Source: Massilia phyllostachyos (GTDB lineage Bacteria; Pseudomonadota; Gammaproteobacteria; Burkholderiales; Burkholderiaceae_D). Taken from it: DNA of 64,000 bases. Every line of letters begins with the position of its first letter. Position 1 is the first letter of the stretch. The stretch is from assembly GCF_021044825.1 (NCBI RefSeq), contig NZ_JAJNOC010000005.1, forward strand, positions 186,001-250,000, given 5' to 3'. Positions 1 to 8,961 of this stretch are shown here, piece after piece. Under the pieces are notes generated by a model. It saw nothing but the letters and a program-made list of their open reading frames with translations, made no database searches and was not told the DNA's origin. Made by a program: the position numbers and the translations under genes.

Positions 1-806
1 TCGATGAAGGCTTCGAAGACGTTGACCCGCTTGAGCAGCGCGGCGCTCATGAAGGCGGCAATGATCGAGAACAAGATGAGGTTGGCGGCGACGACCGAGA
101 ACAGTTCGATCTGCGCCTTGTCGAGGAAGGCCGAGATGGTCCACACCATGGCCGCGATGAGCGCCGTCATGCCGCCGATCCAGCCGAACACCACCGGGTC
201 GAGCAGCTTGATGCGCTGGCGCAGGCTCACCGCGATGATGCCGGTCATGGTCGAGCAGTAGGTCGCGATCAGGGTCGGGATGAAGATGTCGGCCGGATTC
301 GCCGCACCTAAAATCGCGCGCTGGGCCATGATGGCCAGCGGGATGATGGTCAGGCCCGAGGTCTGGATCACCAGGAACATGATCTGGGCGTCGCTGGCCT
401 CGTCCTTGTGCGGGTTCAGGGTCTGCAGGCTTTCCATCGCCTTCAGGCCGAAGGGCGTGGCGGCATTGTCGAGGCCCAGCATATTGGCCGAGAAGTTCAT
501 CACCATGTGGCCGTTGGCCGGGTGGTCCTTCGGCACGCCGGGGAAGATGCGCGAGAAGAAGGGCGCGATGACGCGCGCGAACAGGTTGATGGCGCCGGCC
601 TTTTCGCCGACGTTCATGATCCCGAGCCAGAGCGTCATGACGCCGGCCAGCGGCAGGGCGATGTCCATCACGGCCATCTTGGCCGACGAGAAGGTGCCGT
701 CGATGATGCGCTTGAAGATCTCGGTGTCGCCCATGAACAGCCACTGCGCGAGGGCGGCCACGAAGCCGACGAGGAAGAATCCGGTCCAGATGTAATTGAG
801 TGCCAT
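1..806 (-). CDS. Nucleoside-recognition (Gate) domain membrane protein, 3' truncated by window edge
   Basis: The reading frame runs leftward from the ATG at 806 (MALNYIWTGFF...) and is still open at base 1, so about 268 residues are visible. It has several long hydrophobic helices and the conserved Gate-type segment NFSANMLGLDNAATPFG. This resembles the fused SpmA/SpmB-like nucleoside-recognition proteins of proteobacteria, which are usually about 410 residues, so roughly a third is missing beyond the left edge. The substrate is unknown; the family name comes from homology to nucleoside transporters. It is divergent from the solute-binding protein that starts at 948. The fold is fairly sure; the role is not. 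Confidence 0.8.
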   Translation of the reverse strand, partial: MALNYIWTGFFLVGFVAALAQWLFMGDTEIFKRIIDGTFSSAKMAVMDIALPLAGVMTLWLGIMNVGEKAGAINLFARVIAPFFSRIFPGVPKDHPANGHMVMNFSANMLGLDNAATPFGLKAMESLQTLNPHKDEASDAQIMFLVIQTSGLTIIPLAIMAQRAILGAANPADIFIPTLIATYCSTMTGIIAVSLRQRIKLLDPVVFGWIGGMTALIAAMVWTISAFLDKAQIELFSVVAANLILFSIIAAFMSAALLKRVNVFEAFI

Positions 807-947
807 GAGTCGCGAAGTGTCCTGCAGAGTGTGCAGCGGAGAGTATAGGCCGATAGCAGGCTGCGCAGATGACAGAATGCAGCCGCGCCATGTGAAAAAG
901 TTATGCCTGTTGCCCTGCCCGGCGCGGCGCGCATATCATGAAGCCCC

Positions 948-2723
948 ATGAACATCCGCTCCAGCGCCGCCGCCCTTTTCCTTGCCCTGCTTTGTGCGGG
1001 GGGCGGCGCGCATGCACAGGAAAAGGTGCTGCGCATGTTCCTGTCCACCAGCGAGACCGGCCTGGACCCCGCCTCGGCCTCCGATAACGCCACCTTGTCG
1101 CTGCTGGAAAACCTGTTCGACCCGCTGCTGCGCTACGATTACCTGGCGCGCCCGGCAAAGCTGCGTCCGAACACGGCGACCGCCATGCCGGAAGTGAGCG
1201 CCGATGGCCTGACCTATACCTTCCGCCTTCGCCCCGGCATCCATTTCACGCCCGACCCGGCGTTCAAGGGAGCGAAGCGCGAGATGACGGCGCAGGACTA
1301 CGTCTACAGCATCAAGCGCCTGTACAACCCGGCCCTGAAATCGCCCTGGGCCTATATGTTCGACGGGAAGATCGCCGGCGACGAGATATTGAAGACGGCC
1401 TACGACGTCGACAAGCCGGTCGCCGGCCTGCAAGCGCTCGATCGCTACACCTTGCGCATTCGCCTGAAGGAGCGCGACAACAACTTCCTGTTCTACCTCG
1501 CGGTGCCGGCCACCGGCGTGGTGGCGCGCGAGGTGATCGAAGCGTATCCGGGCCAGGCCGGCAACCACCCGGTCGGCACCGGCCCCTTCATGGTGGGCGA
1601 GTGGAAGCGCAGCGACCGCATCGTCCTGCTGGCCAATCCCTATTCGACGGCGGTATTCCATGCGACGCCCGGCGACAATGCCGAGGACAAGGCCATCGCC
1701 GCGGCGCTCGAGGGCAAGCGCCTGCCGCGCGTGGACCGGGTCGAGGTGCGCATCGCCGAGGAGTTCCAGGGCCGCATGCTCGGCTTCCTGAACGCAGAAT
1801 ACGACTACCTCGAGCAGATCCCCGAGTCGATGACCGAGATGGTGGTGCGCGACGGCCAGTTGAAACCCGAGCTGGCGGCGCGCGGCATCGTGCTGTCGCG
1901 CTTCCCGGTGCTGCAGACCTACTACATGTGGATGAACATGAACGACCCGGTGGTCGGCGGCTACGGCAAGGACCGGATCGCGCTGCGCCGGGCGATCTCG
2001 CTCGCCTACAACAATGCCGAGGACATCGCGCTGCTCAAGAAGGGCTTCGCGATCAAGGCGGAGTCGCCGCTGCCGCCGAATGTGCTGGGCTACGACCCGC
2101 TGTATCGCAGCCCGGTGCCCTACGACCCGGCGCTGGCGAACGCGCTGCTGGACCGCCACGGCTATACGCGGCGCGATCCGGATGGGTTTCGCCGTAGCCC
2201 CGACGGCAAGCCGCTGACGCTCACCATGCACAGCGAAGCCACCGTCGGCGGCCGCCTGCGCGACGAGTTGTGGCGCAAGTGCCTGAACGCGATCGGCCTG
2301 CGCGTGGCGTTCAAGTCCGACAAGAAGACCGAGATCATCAAGGCCTCGCGCCTCGGCACGGTGCAGATGTTCGAGTCGAACTGGATCGCCGACTTCCCCG
2401 ACGGCGACAATTTCTACCAGCTGCTCTATGGTCCCAACGCCGGCCGCGCCAACTATGCGCGCTTCGACCTGCCGGCCTATAACGTGCGCTACGAACAGGC
2501 GCGCCAGTTGACCGACGGGCCGGCGCGCCAGAAGCTGTACTTCGAGATGAACCAGCTGATCCACGCCTATAACCCCTGGGTGCCGCTGACCCATGTCTTG
2601 TCGGGCGATCTGCGTCATCCGTGGTTGAAAAACTACAAACGCCACCCGGTCGAATTCACGCAATGGCGTTATCTGGACGTCGATGTTGCGCAAAGGGCAC
2701 GCTCCGCCAGAGCGAAACCCTGA
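948..2723 (+). CDS. ABC transporter substrate-binding protein, family 5 (oligopeptide type)
   Basis: The product is 591 residues. A Sec signal peptide (MNIRSSAAALFLALLCAGGG, cleavage after AHA near residue 23) indicates a periplasmic protein. The body has SBP_bac_5 features: an early DPASASDNATLSLLENLFDPLL segment, the YTFRLRPGIHF strand, NHPVGTGPFMV, and LRRAISLAYN before the hinge. The family binds peptides, nickel or other small ligands and delivers them to ABC permeases. No permease or ATPase gene lies nearby, so this is an orphan receptor. The ATG at 948 is chosen because the signal peptide begins there. Ligand unknown. Confidence 0.88.
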   Translation: MNIRSSAAALFLALLCAGGGAHAQEKVLRMFLSTSETGLDPASASDNATLSLLENLFDPLLRYDYLARPAKLRPNTATAMPEVSADGLTYTFRLRPGIHFTPDPAFKGAKREMTAQDYVYSIKRLYNPALKSPWAYMFDGKIAGDEILKTAYDVDKPVAGLQALDRYTLRIRLKERDNNFLFYLAVPATGVVAREVIEAYPGQAGNHPVGTGPFMVGEWKRSDRIVLLANPYSTAVFHATPGDNAEDKAIAAALEGKRLPRVDRVEVRIAEEFQGRMLGFLNAEYDYLEQIPESMTEMVVRDGQLKPELAARGIVLSRFPVLQTYYMWMNMNDPVVGGYGKDRIALRRAISLAYNNAEDIALLKKGFAIKAESPLPPNVLGYDPLYRSPVPYDPALANALLDRHGYTRRDPDGFRRSPDGKPLTLTMHSEATVGGRLRDELWRKCLNAIGLRVAFKSDKKTEIIKASRLGTVQMFESNWIADFPDGDNFYQLLYGPNAGRANYARFDLPAYNVRYEQARQLTDGPARQKLYFEMNQLIHAYNPWVPLTHVLSGDLRHPWLKNYKRHPVEFTQWRYLDVDVAQRARSARAKP

Positions 2724-2910
2724 CCGCATAAGTTTTTCCTAAATAAAATATTCCTGCTGGTTATACTTGCCGCCGCATATTTCATTGGAGTGCGTCTTTT
2801 TTATCGGCGTACCCTGAATGAACAACATAACGTAATGCCAAGACATTACGAACTAATGAGCCGGTCAAGTAGCGTCGACCGCCGCCAAGGGTAACGTTAG
2901 GAGAATCACC
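2724..2910. promoter_or_regulatory. Leader region of the TonB receptor with inverted repeat
   Basis: This AT-rich gap contains a perfect inverted repeat, CGTAATG-ccaaga-CATTACG, at 2831-2850. It also holds a possible -10 hexamer TATACT near 2762, but no convincing -35 partner. The TAGGAGAA sequence at 2899-2906 is a good ribosome binding site for the GTG at 2911. The repeat could be an operator or a leader hairpin. Confidence 0.4.
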
Positions 2911-5760
2911 GTGAAGTTAAAGAAGCTCGCCCATTTGATCGCCCTGATCGGCGTCGCCGGTCCGGCCCTCGCGCAGGACATGCCCGCTGCCGACCGCATC
3001 CAGCGCGTCGAGATCACCGGCTCCAGCATCAAGCGCATCGCCAAGGAAGGCGCGCTGCCGCTCGAGATCATCTCGCGCAAGCAGCTCGAAGACCAGGGCA
3101 TCGTCACCGCCGAGCAGCTGATCGCGACCCTGAACGTCAACGGCAACGGCTCCGACAACCTGGCCTCGAACGCGGACGTGACTTCCGGCGCCCAGCGCGG
3201 CAATAACGGCGCATCGAGCGCCAACCTGCGCGGCCAGGGTTCGGATTCGACCCTGGTGCTGCTGAACGGCCGCCGCGTGGCGACCCACGGCATGAAAGGC
3301 TCGGCGGTCGACCTGAACTCGATCCCGATGGCGGCGGTGGAGCGCGTCGAGGTGCTGAAGGACGGCGCTTCCGCGATCTACGGCACCGACGCGATCGGCG
3401 GCGTGATCAACTTCATCCTGCGCAAGAACTACAAGGGCCTGGAAGCCCAGGCCTTCACCGACGTGGCCGAAGAGAGCGGCGGCGAGATCGGCCGCGTCTC
3501 CGTCACCGGCGGCTGGGGCGACCTCGACAACGACGGCTTCAACCTCCTGGTGACCGCGGCGCACAGCCAGAACAAGGCGCTGCGCGGCGACCAGCGCGAT
3601 TTCGTCCAGACCTTCCAGCCGGACCGCGGCGTGTCGGTCGATACCCGCGGTTCGCCATCGGCCAACATCTTCGCCACCACCATCGCCCCGACCCTGCTGT
3701 CGCGCACCGGCACCGGCCCGACCATCCCGGGCGGCGGCACCACGGCCTACAGCGGCATCAGCCTGCTCGACCTCCCTGGCGGCGCCGGTTGCACCAGCAT
3801 CGACGGCATGGGGCCCTACGACGAGAAGCTGTGGAACAGCGCCGGCGCCGCCTATGGCTGCGCCTGGGACACCGGCCGCGCGGCCGTGCTGCAGCAGCCG
3901 GTCAAGAACAGCAATGCCCTGGCGCGCGCCACCTTCCAGCGCGGCGAGCACCAGTTCTTCGTCGAAGGCGTGGGCTCGCAGGTCGAAGTCGCCAAGCGCT
4001 TCTCGCCGAACCAGATCTCGCCGTCGGCCTCCACCTTCGGCGCCAGCTCCTTCTACCCAAGGACCGGCGCGGCCTACAACGACGTGTACAACGCGCTGGT
4101 CAAGGTCTTCCCGAGCATCTCGGCCAACTACGGCCTGCCGATCGCCTACCGCTGGCGCTGCATGGAGTGCGGCAACCGCGAGATCGTCACCGAGACCAAG
4201 GCCGCGCGCCTGCTGGTCGGCGCCGACGGCCCGCTCAACCTGTTCGGCAAGCGCTACGACTACCGTGTCGGCGCCTCGCGCGCCTTCAGCGAGTCGGAAT
4301 CCCAGCTGGGCACCGGCTACAACTACACCGCCGCGCTGGCCAATGTGCTCGGTTCGGGCATCGTGAATCCCTTCCTGCTGCCGGGCCAGACCCAGTCGCA
4401 GGCGGCGATCGACGCCATCAAGAGCACCTCGGCCGCCGGCGTGACCCTGTACGGCGGCAAGACCATCCTGACCCAGATCGACGGCGCGCTGTCGGGCGAG
4501 CTGTTCAACCTGCCGGCGGGCGCCGTGATGGGCGCGGTCGGCTTCGACCTGCGCCGCGAAGAGTACAAATTCAACGGCGACAAGCGCGCGGCGGCCGCCC
4601 GTCCGGCGATCCTGAACGCGCCCTTCGACGACGCCAACGCGCTCGACAACGTGAGCCGCGACATCAAGGCGGTGTATGCCGAGCTCCTGGTCCCGGTCAT
4701 CAAGAACCTGGACGTGACCTTCGCGGTACGCCGCGACCGCTACAGTGCGATCGGCAGCACCACCAATCCGAAGATCTCGTTCCGCTACCAGCCGATTCCG
4801 CAGCTGCTGTTCCGCGGTTCGTACAACGAAGGCTTCCGCGCCCCGTCGTTCAACCAGCTGTTCAACGGCATTACCGAATCGCCGTATGCCGGCAAGGACC
4901 TGGTCGACCCGGCGAAGTGCCCGACCGGCCTGGTCGACGCCACGCGTCCGGGTTGCGAGGCGATCAACCCGACCTACATCACCGGCGGCAAGCGCAACCT
5001 GGGTCCGGAAACCGCGAAGCAGGGCACGGTCGGCATCGTGGTCGAGCCGACCAGCTGGTTCTCGGCCAACGCCGACCTGTGGGAGATCCGCAAGGAAAAC
5101 ACGATCGACTCCTTCCCGATCACCACCATGATCGCGAACTACAACCTGTTCCAGGACCAGTTCATCCGTGACCCGGCGGGCAACATCGTCGTGATCGACC
5201 AGCGCTGGGTCAATGCCGGCGAGCGCATCACCCGCGGCCTGGAACTGGGCGCCCGCATGAACGGCAAGTTCAGCACCGGTTCGAGCTGGACCCTCGGCAT
5301 CGACGGTTCGCGCCTGCTGGAGAAGAAGTCGCGCGCCACCACCAACGCACCGTTCGGCGCGAGCGAGGTGGGCCGCTTCGTCTTCACCGGCGACTTGGGC
5401 CTGAAGTGGAAGCACAGCGCCTACGCGACCTACAAGTACGGCAACTGGAGCGCCATGCTGCAGAACATCTACCGTTCGGGCTACACCGACCAGGTGCTGC
5501 CGGGCGTGGCCAATGGCCTGGTGAAGCCTGCCAACCTGCAGACCAAGGTTGACGATTACTCGATCTTCCACCTGACCACGACCTACACCGGCATCAAGAA
5601 CGTGTCGATCACCGCGGGCATCAAGAACATCTTCGACGAAGATCCGCCGTTCGCGATCACCTACGACAGCAACACCGGCGCCGGCAGCACCTGGGAGCCG
5701 CGTGTGGCCGACCCGCGCGGCCGCTCGTTCACGCTGATGGCGACTTACAAGTTCTTCTGA
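2911..5760 (+). CDS. TonB-dependent outer-membrane receptor
   Basis: The product is 949 residues with a GTG start placed by the ribosome binding site TAGGAGAA. A signal peptide (MKLKKLAHLIALIGVAGPALA) is followed by a plug domain at about 30-165, recognisable from VEITGSSIKR, NLRGQGSDSTLVLLNGRRV, VERVEVLKDGASAIYGTDA and GGVINFILRK. The rest is the beta-barrel, including the GSYNEGFRAPSFNQLF signature and a C-terminal aromatic strand ending TYKFF. Such receptors import large or scarce ligands using TonB energy. The barrel contains Cys pairs (GCTSID...GCAW and RCMECG) that may form loop disulphides. No siderophore or sugar genes flank it, so the ligand cannot be named. Confidence 0.92.
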   Translation: MKLKKLAHLIALIGVAGPALAQDMPAADRIQRVEITGSSIKRIAKEGALPLEIISRKQLEDQGIVTAEQLIATLNVNGNGSDNLASNADVTSGAQRGNNGASSANLRGQGSDSTLVLLNGRRVATHGMKGSAVDLNSIPMAAVERVEVLKDGASAIYGTDAIGGVINFILRKNYKGLEAQAFTDVAEESGGEIGRVSVTGGWGDLDNDGFNLLVTAAHSQNKALRGDQRDFVQTFQPDRGVSVDTRGSPSANIFATTIAPTLLSRTGTGPTIPGGGTTAYSGISLLDLPGGAGCTSIDGMGPYDEKLWNSAGAAYGCAWDTGRAAVLQQPVKNSNALARATFQRGEHQFFVEGVGSQVEVAKRFSPNQISPSASTFGASSFYPRTGAAYNDVYNALVKVFPSISANYGLPIAYRWRCMECGNREIVTETKAARLLVGADGPLNLFGKRYDYRVGASRAFSESESQLGTGYNYTAALANVLGSGIVNPFLLPGQTQSQAAIDAIKSTSAAGVTLYGGKTILTQIDGALSGELFNLPAGAVMGAVGFDLRREEYKFNGDKRAAAARPAILNAPFDDANALDNVSRDIKAVYAELLVPVIKNLDVTFAVRRDRYSAIGSTTNPKISFRYQPIPQLLFRGSYNEGFRAPSFNQLFNGITESPYAGKDLVDPAKCPTGLVDATRPGCEAINPTYITGGKRNLGPETAKQGTVGIVVEPTSWFSANADLWEIRKENTIDSFPITTMIANYNLFQDQFIRDPAGNIVVIDQRWVNAGERITRGLELGARMNGKFSTGSSWTLGIDGSRLLEKKSRATTNAPFGASEVGRFVFTGDLGLKWKHSAYATYKYGNWSAMLQNIYRSGYTDQVLPGVANGLVKPANLQTKVDDYSIFHLTTTYTGIKNVSITAGIKNIFDEDPPFAITYDSNTGAGSTWEPRVADPRGRSFTLMATYKFF

Positions 5761-5775
5761 GTTGGCCGTTCTCGG

Positions 5776-5829
5776 CGGCCCGCTGTCGGGGGAGGCGCAA
5801 GCCTCCGCGGCGCGGGCCGTTTTCTTTTG
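5776..5829 (+). terminator. Intrinsic terminator of the TonB receptor gene
   Basis: The arms CGGCCCGC (5776-5783) and GCGGGCCG (5812-5819) enclose an inner stem GGAGGC-gcaa-GCCTCC and are followed by a T-rich tract. It begins 16 bp after the stop codon. Confidence 0.85.
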
Positions 5830-5880
5830 GGGGATCTGATGAGCCACTGGCACGTCCCGTTTTCCCATCAACCTTCGAAC

Positions 5881-5968
5881 CGTCATCCCGGCGAAGGCCG
5901 GGATCCAATCTTGCATGCGTCACGCCAGCGCAAGCAGCACTTGGGTCCCGGCCTGCGCCGGGACGACG
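5881..5968. repeat. REP-like dispersed palindromic element, family A copy 1
   Basis: Two short palindromes, GTCATCCCGGCGAAGGCCGG and TCCCGGCCTGCGCCGGGACG, face each other across about 40 bp of unrelated sequence. The pattern 'palindrome-CCAA...TTGG-palindrome' recurs at 12031, 17803, 32646 and 48164. It lies between the TonB receptor terminator and the S66 peptidase start. Confidence 0.75.
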
Positions 5969-5984
5969 TTGGCAAACGTCGCAT

Positions 5985-7022
5985 ATGAACATGACCCGCC
6001 GCGGCTTCGGCGCCTTCGCCGCGGCCGCTTTATCGACACCCGCACTGGCCGCATCCCGCAGCGCCGCCCCACGCCTCATCAAACCCCCGCGCCTGCGCCC
6101 CGGTGACCTGGTCGGCCTGGTCGCCCCCGGCGGCTACGCCAGCGACCGCGTCATCGAAAAATCGGTGCGCAATATCGAAGCGCTCGGCCTGCGCGTGAAA
6201 CTGGGGACCTACCTGCGCGCCGTCCACGGCAATTACGCCGGCTCGGTGCAGCAGCGCCTGGCCGACCTGCATGCGATGGTCGCGGACCCGGAAGTGAAGA
6301 TGATCTGGCCGGTGCGCGGCGGCTCCGGTTGCATCTCGCTGCTGTCCGGCCTGGACTACGGCCTCATTCGCCGCAACCCCAAGATCCTGCTCGGCTACTC
6401 GGACATCACGGCCCTGCACCTGGCCATCCACAAGCGCACCGGCCTGGTGGGCTTTCATGGCCCGGTGGCCTCGTCCACGCTGGCGGATTACTCGCGCGAG
6501 CACATGCTGGCGGTGCTGTGCGAACCTCGCCCCACGTACACCATCCCGATGGCGCCGGAGAACGCGGTGAAGGCGCAGACCGAGCCGCAGTTCGGCATCC
6601 GCACCTTCACGCAGGGCGTGGCCACCGGGCCGCTCATCGGCGGCAACCTGTCGCTGCTGGCGGCGCTGTGCGGCACGCCCTACGCACCGGACTTCCGTGG
6701 CGGCCTGCTGTTCGTGGAGGAGGTCGGCGAGGCGCCGTACCGGCTCGACCGCATGCTGATGCAGCTCGACCTGGCTTTCGGTTTAGCGAATGCGGCCGGC
6801 GTCATGGTAGGGGTGTGCGAGGATTGCAAGCCGGAGGCGGGCGAGCGTGCTTTGACCCTGGACGAGACGCTGGACGAGCATTTGAAACCGCTCGTGGTGC
6901 CGGCGGCGAGCGGCTACTCGGTCGGCCACATCCGCCACCAGTTCACGGCGCCGGTGGGCGTGCGCGCAAGGCTCGATACGGCGGCGCAAACGGTGACCTT
7001 GCTGGAGCCGGCCGTTTCGTAG
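5985..7022 (+). CDS. Tat-exported LD-carboxypeptidase-like protein (peptidase S66)
   Basis: The product is 345 residues. The N-terminus MNMTRRGFGAFAAAALSTPA is a twin-arginine signal (TRRGFG), so export is probably through the Tat system encoded at 50403-51923. The S66 fold is clear: PPRLRPGDLVGLVAPGG, then RGGSGC near 111-116, LLGYSDITALHLAI, FEE-type LLFVEEVGEAPYRLDRML, and GHIRHQFTAPVG near the C-terminus. Known S66 enzymes cut the L,D-peptide bond of murein tetrapeptides with a Ser-Glu-His triad. The Glu and His motifs are present, but the usual GGYGS motif reads GGSGC, so Cys116 occupies the nucleophile position. Activity is therefore uncertain. Confidence 0.87.
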   Translation: MNMTRRGFGAFAAAALSTPALAASRSAAPRLIKPPRLRPGDLVGLVAPGGYASDRVIEKSVRNIEALGLRVKLGTYLRAVHGNYAGSVQQRLADLHAMVADPEVKMIWPVRGGSGCISLLSGLDYGLIRRNPKILLGYSDITALHLAIHKRTGLVGFHGPVASSTLADYSREHMLAVLCEPRPTYTIPMAPENAVKAQTEPQFGIRTFTQGVATGPLIGGNLSLLAALCGTPYAPDFRGGLLFVEEVGEAPYRLDRMLMQLDLAFGLANAAGVMVGVCEDCKPEAGERALTLDETLDEHLKPLVVPAASGYSVGHIRHQFTAPVGVRARLDTAAQTVTLLEPAVS

Positions 7023-7046
7023 GCCGCCGTTACGGTCGAATCAAGA

Positions 7047-8174
7047 TCAAAGGGCGCGCGCGATCAGGATCTTCTGGATGTCGCTGGTGCCTTCGTAGAT
7101 CTGGCACACGCGCACGTCGCGGTAGATGCGCTCGACCGGGAAGTCGGCGACGTAGCCGTAGCCGCCGAAGACCTGCATCGCATTCGACACCACCCGTTCG
7201 GCCATCTCGGAGGCGAACAGCTTGGCCATCGCGGCTTCCTTCAGGCAGGGCAGGCCCGCATCCTTCATCGAGGCCGCATGCAGGATCAGCTGGCGCGCCG
7301 CCTCGATCTGCATCGCCATCTCGGCCAGGCGGAACTGCACCGACTGGTGCTCGAAGATCGGCTTGCCGAAGCTGGTCCGGTCCTTGGCATAGGCGAGGGC
7401 CGCTTCATACGCCGCGCGCGCCATGCCGACCGACTGCGAGGCGATGCCGATGCGGCCGCCCTCGAGGCCCGACAGGGCGATCTTGTAGCCCATGCCTTCC
7501 TCGCCGATCAGGTTCGCGGCCGGGACGCGGCAGTTGTCGAACACGATCTGCGCGGTGTCGGAGGAGTGCTGGCCCATCTTTTCCTCGATGCCGGCGACGA
7601 TGTAGCCGGGCGTATTCGTCGGCACCCAGAAGGCGCTGATGCCCTTCTTGCCGGCGGCCTTGTCGGTGACCGCCATGACGATGGCGACGTCGCCATACTT
7701 GCCGCTGGTGATGAACTGCTTCGAACCATTGATGACGTACTCGTCGCCATCCTTGACTGCCGTGGTGCGCAGGGCCGAGGCGTCGCTGCCGGTGTGCGGT
7801 TCGGTCAGGGCGAAGGCGCCCAGCATCTCACCCTGCGCCAAAGGACGAAGGAAGCGTTCCTTCTGCTCGTCGTTCGCGTACATCATGGCGATACTGCAGA
7901 CCGGGCAGTTGTTCACCGAGATGATGGTCGAGGTGCCGCCATCGCCGGCCGCGATCTCTTCCAGCACCAGGGCCAGCGACACGTAGTCGAGGCCCGCGCC
8001 GCCGTACTGCTCCGGCACCGCCACGCCGAAGGCGCCCAGGCGGGCCAGTTCCTTCAGCTCGTCCTTGGGAAAATAGTGTTCGCGGTCCCAGCGCGCGGCG
8101 TTGGGGGCCAGGCGCTCCTGCGCATAGCTGCGCAGGGCGTCGCGGATCATCTGGTGTTCTTCGCTGAGAATCAT
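7047..8174 (-). CDS. Acyl-CoA dehydrogenase
   Basis: The product is 375 residues, full length for the family. It is an FAD flavoenzyme that makes the alpha,beta-trans double bond in acyl-CoA thioesters and passes electrons to ETF. Seen in sequence: the N-terminal helical domain, the flavin-binding strand FALTEPHTGSDASALRT, the middle beta domain, and the C-terminal CQIYEGTSDIQ motif whose Glu is the catalytic base in short/medium-chain enzymes. It is the last gene of a leftward acyl-CoA group, 33 bp after the SDR gene. Chain-length or branched-chain preference cannot be read from sequence. Confidence 0.92.
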   Translation of the reverse strand: MILSEEHQMIRDALRSYAQERLAPNAARWDREHYFPKDELKELARLGAFGVAVPEQYGGAGLDYVSLALVLEEIAAGDGGTSTIISVNNCPVCSIAMMYANDEQKERFLRPLAQGEMLGAFALTEPHTGSDASALRTTAVKDGDEYVINGSKQFITSGKYGDVAIVMAVTDKAAGKKGISAFWVPTNTPGYIVAGIEEKMGQHSSDTAQIVFDNCRVPAANLIGEEGMGYKIALSGLEGGRIGIASQSVGMARAAYEAALAYAKDRTSFGKPIFEHQSVQFRLAEMAMQIEAARQLILHAASMKDAGLPCLKEAAMAKLFASEMAERVVSNAMQVFGGYGYVADFPVERIYRDVRVCQIYEGTSDIQKILIARAL

Positions 8175-8207
8175 CGTGTCTCGTTCGTTGTTATAGGTAG
8201 TCGTGGA

Positions 8208-8876
8208 TTACCACGGGATCGGCGTGCCGTCGTGGTCGAGGAAAGCGCCGTTGCCGGACTTGTCCACCTTGGCGAGCGTGGCGCGCAGGTCGCGCACGCT
8301 TTGTTCCGGCGTCAGGGTCGCGCCGGAGCCGCCCATGTCGGTCTGCACCCAGCCCGGGTGGAAGGATACGCAGGTCACGCCTTGCGCGCCATAGGTGATG
8401 GCGGCGTCGGCCAGCACCGAGTTCAGTGCGGCCTTGCTGGCGCGGTACAGCGTGCCCTCGGTGCCGCTGCGGGCGCCGATCGAACCCATTTTCGAGGACA
8501 GCACGGCCAGCTTGCCGCGGGTGTCGGCCAGCAGCGGGCCGACGATCGGGATCAGGCGCATCGCCCCCAATACGTTGGTGTGCATGACGGCGTCGAATTC
8601 GGGGCCGGTCGGGAAGCCCGAGCCGGAGGGGCCGTAGACGCCGGCCACCAGCCAGGCCACGTCGATCTTCTCGTCGTCGAGCCGCCAGCCCAGCGCGGCG
8701 ATCGAATCGGCGCTCGTCACGTCCAGCTGGTGGGCGGTGGCGCCCATCTGCGTCAGCTCGTCGCAGTCTTCCTGCTTGCGGGCGGTGGCGATCACGCGCC
8801 AGCCCTCAAGGCGGTATTGGCGCACCATCTCGTGGCCGATGCCGCGCGAGGCGCCGAGGATCAGGACGGTAGGCAT
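8208..8876 (-). CDS. Short-chain dehydrogenase/reductase (SDR)
   Basis: The product is 222 residues from the ATG at 8876 (MPTVLILGASRGIGHE). That start is preferred over an in-frame ATG 27 bp upstream because AAGGAG sits 7 bp before it. The nucleotide-binding glycine motif GASRGIG is at residues 8-14 and the active-site YRASK motif supplies Tyr and Lys. The family performs NAD(P)-dependent oxidation or reduction of alcohols and ketones. It lies between a thiolase and an acyl-CoA dehydrogenase, which suggests but does not prove a hydroxyacyl or ketone substrate. Confidence 0.85.
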   Translation of the reverse strand: MPTVLILGASRGIGHEMVRQYRLEGWRVIATARKQEDCDELTQMGATAHQLDVTSADSIAALGWRLDDEKIDVAWLVAGVYGPSGSGFPTGPEFDAVMHTNVLGAMRLIPIVGPLLADTRGKLAVLSSKMGSIGARSGTEGTLYRASKAALNSVLADAAITYGAQGVTCVSFHPGWVQTDMGGSGATLTPEQSVRDLRATLAKVDKSGNGAFLDHDGTPIPW

Positions 8877-8893
8877 GACAGGCTCCTTGTAGA

Positions 8894-8947
8894 ATTGATT
8901 CAATACGATGCGTGATCAATGGAGCAAAAGCCGCCACATTGATCACG
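8894..8947. promoter_or_regulatory. Inverted repeats between thiolase and SDR genes
   Basis: A perfect 11-bp inverted repeat, CGTGATCAATG (8911-8921) and CATTGATCACG (8937-8947), is separated by 15 bp. An adjacent palindrome ATTGATTCAAT lies at 8894-8904. There is no U-tract, so this is more likely an operator or mRNA-processing hairpin than a terminator. Confidence 0.45.
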
Positions 8948-8961
8948 ATTTGTATGACACC

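Noticed and set aside
2917..5916. A 999-codon open frame antisense to the TonB receptor
   Set aside because: It mirrors the codon pattern of the receptor, is rich in Arg, Val, His and Gly with no domain, and has no ribosome binding site. High GC at third positions makes such long antisense frames common.
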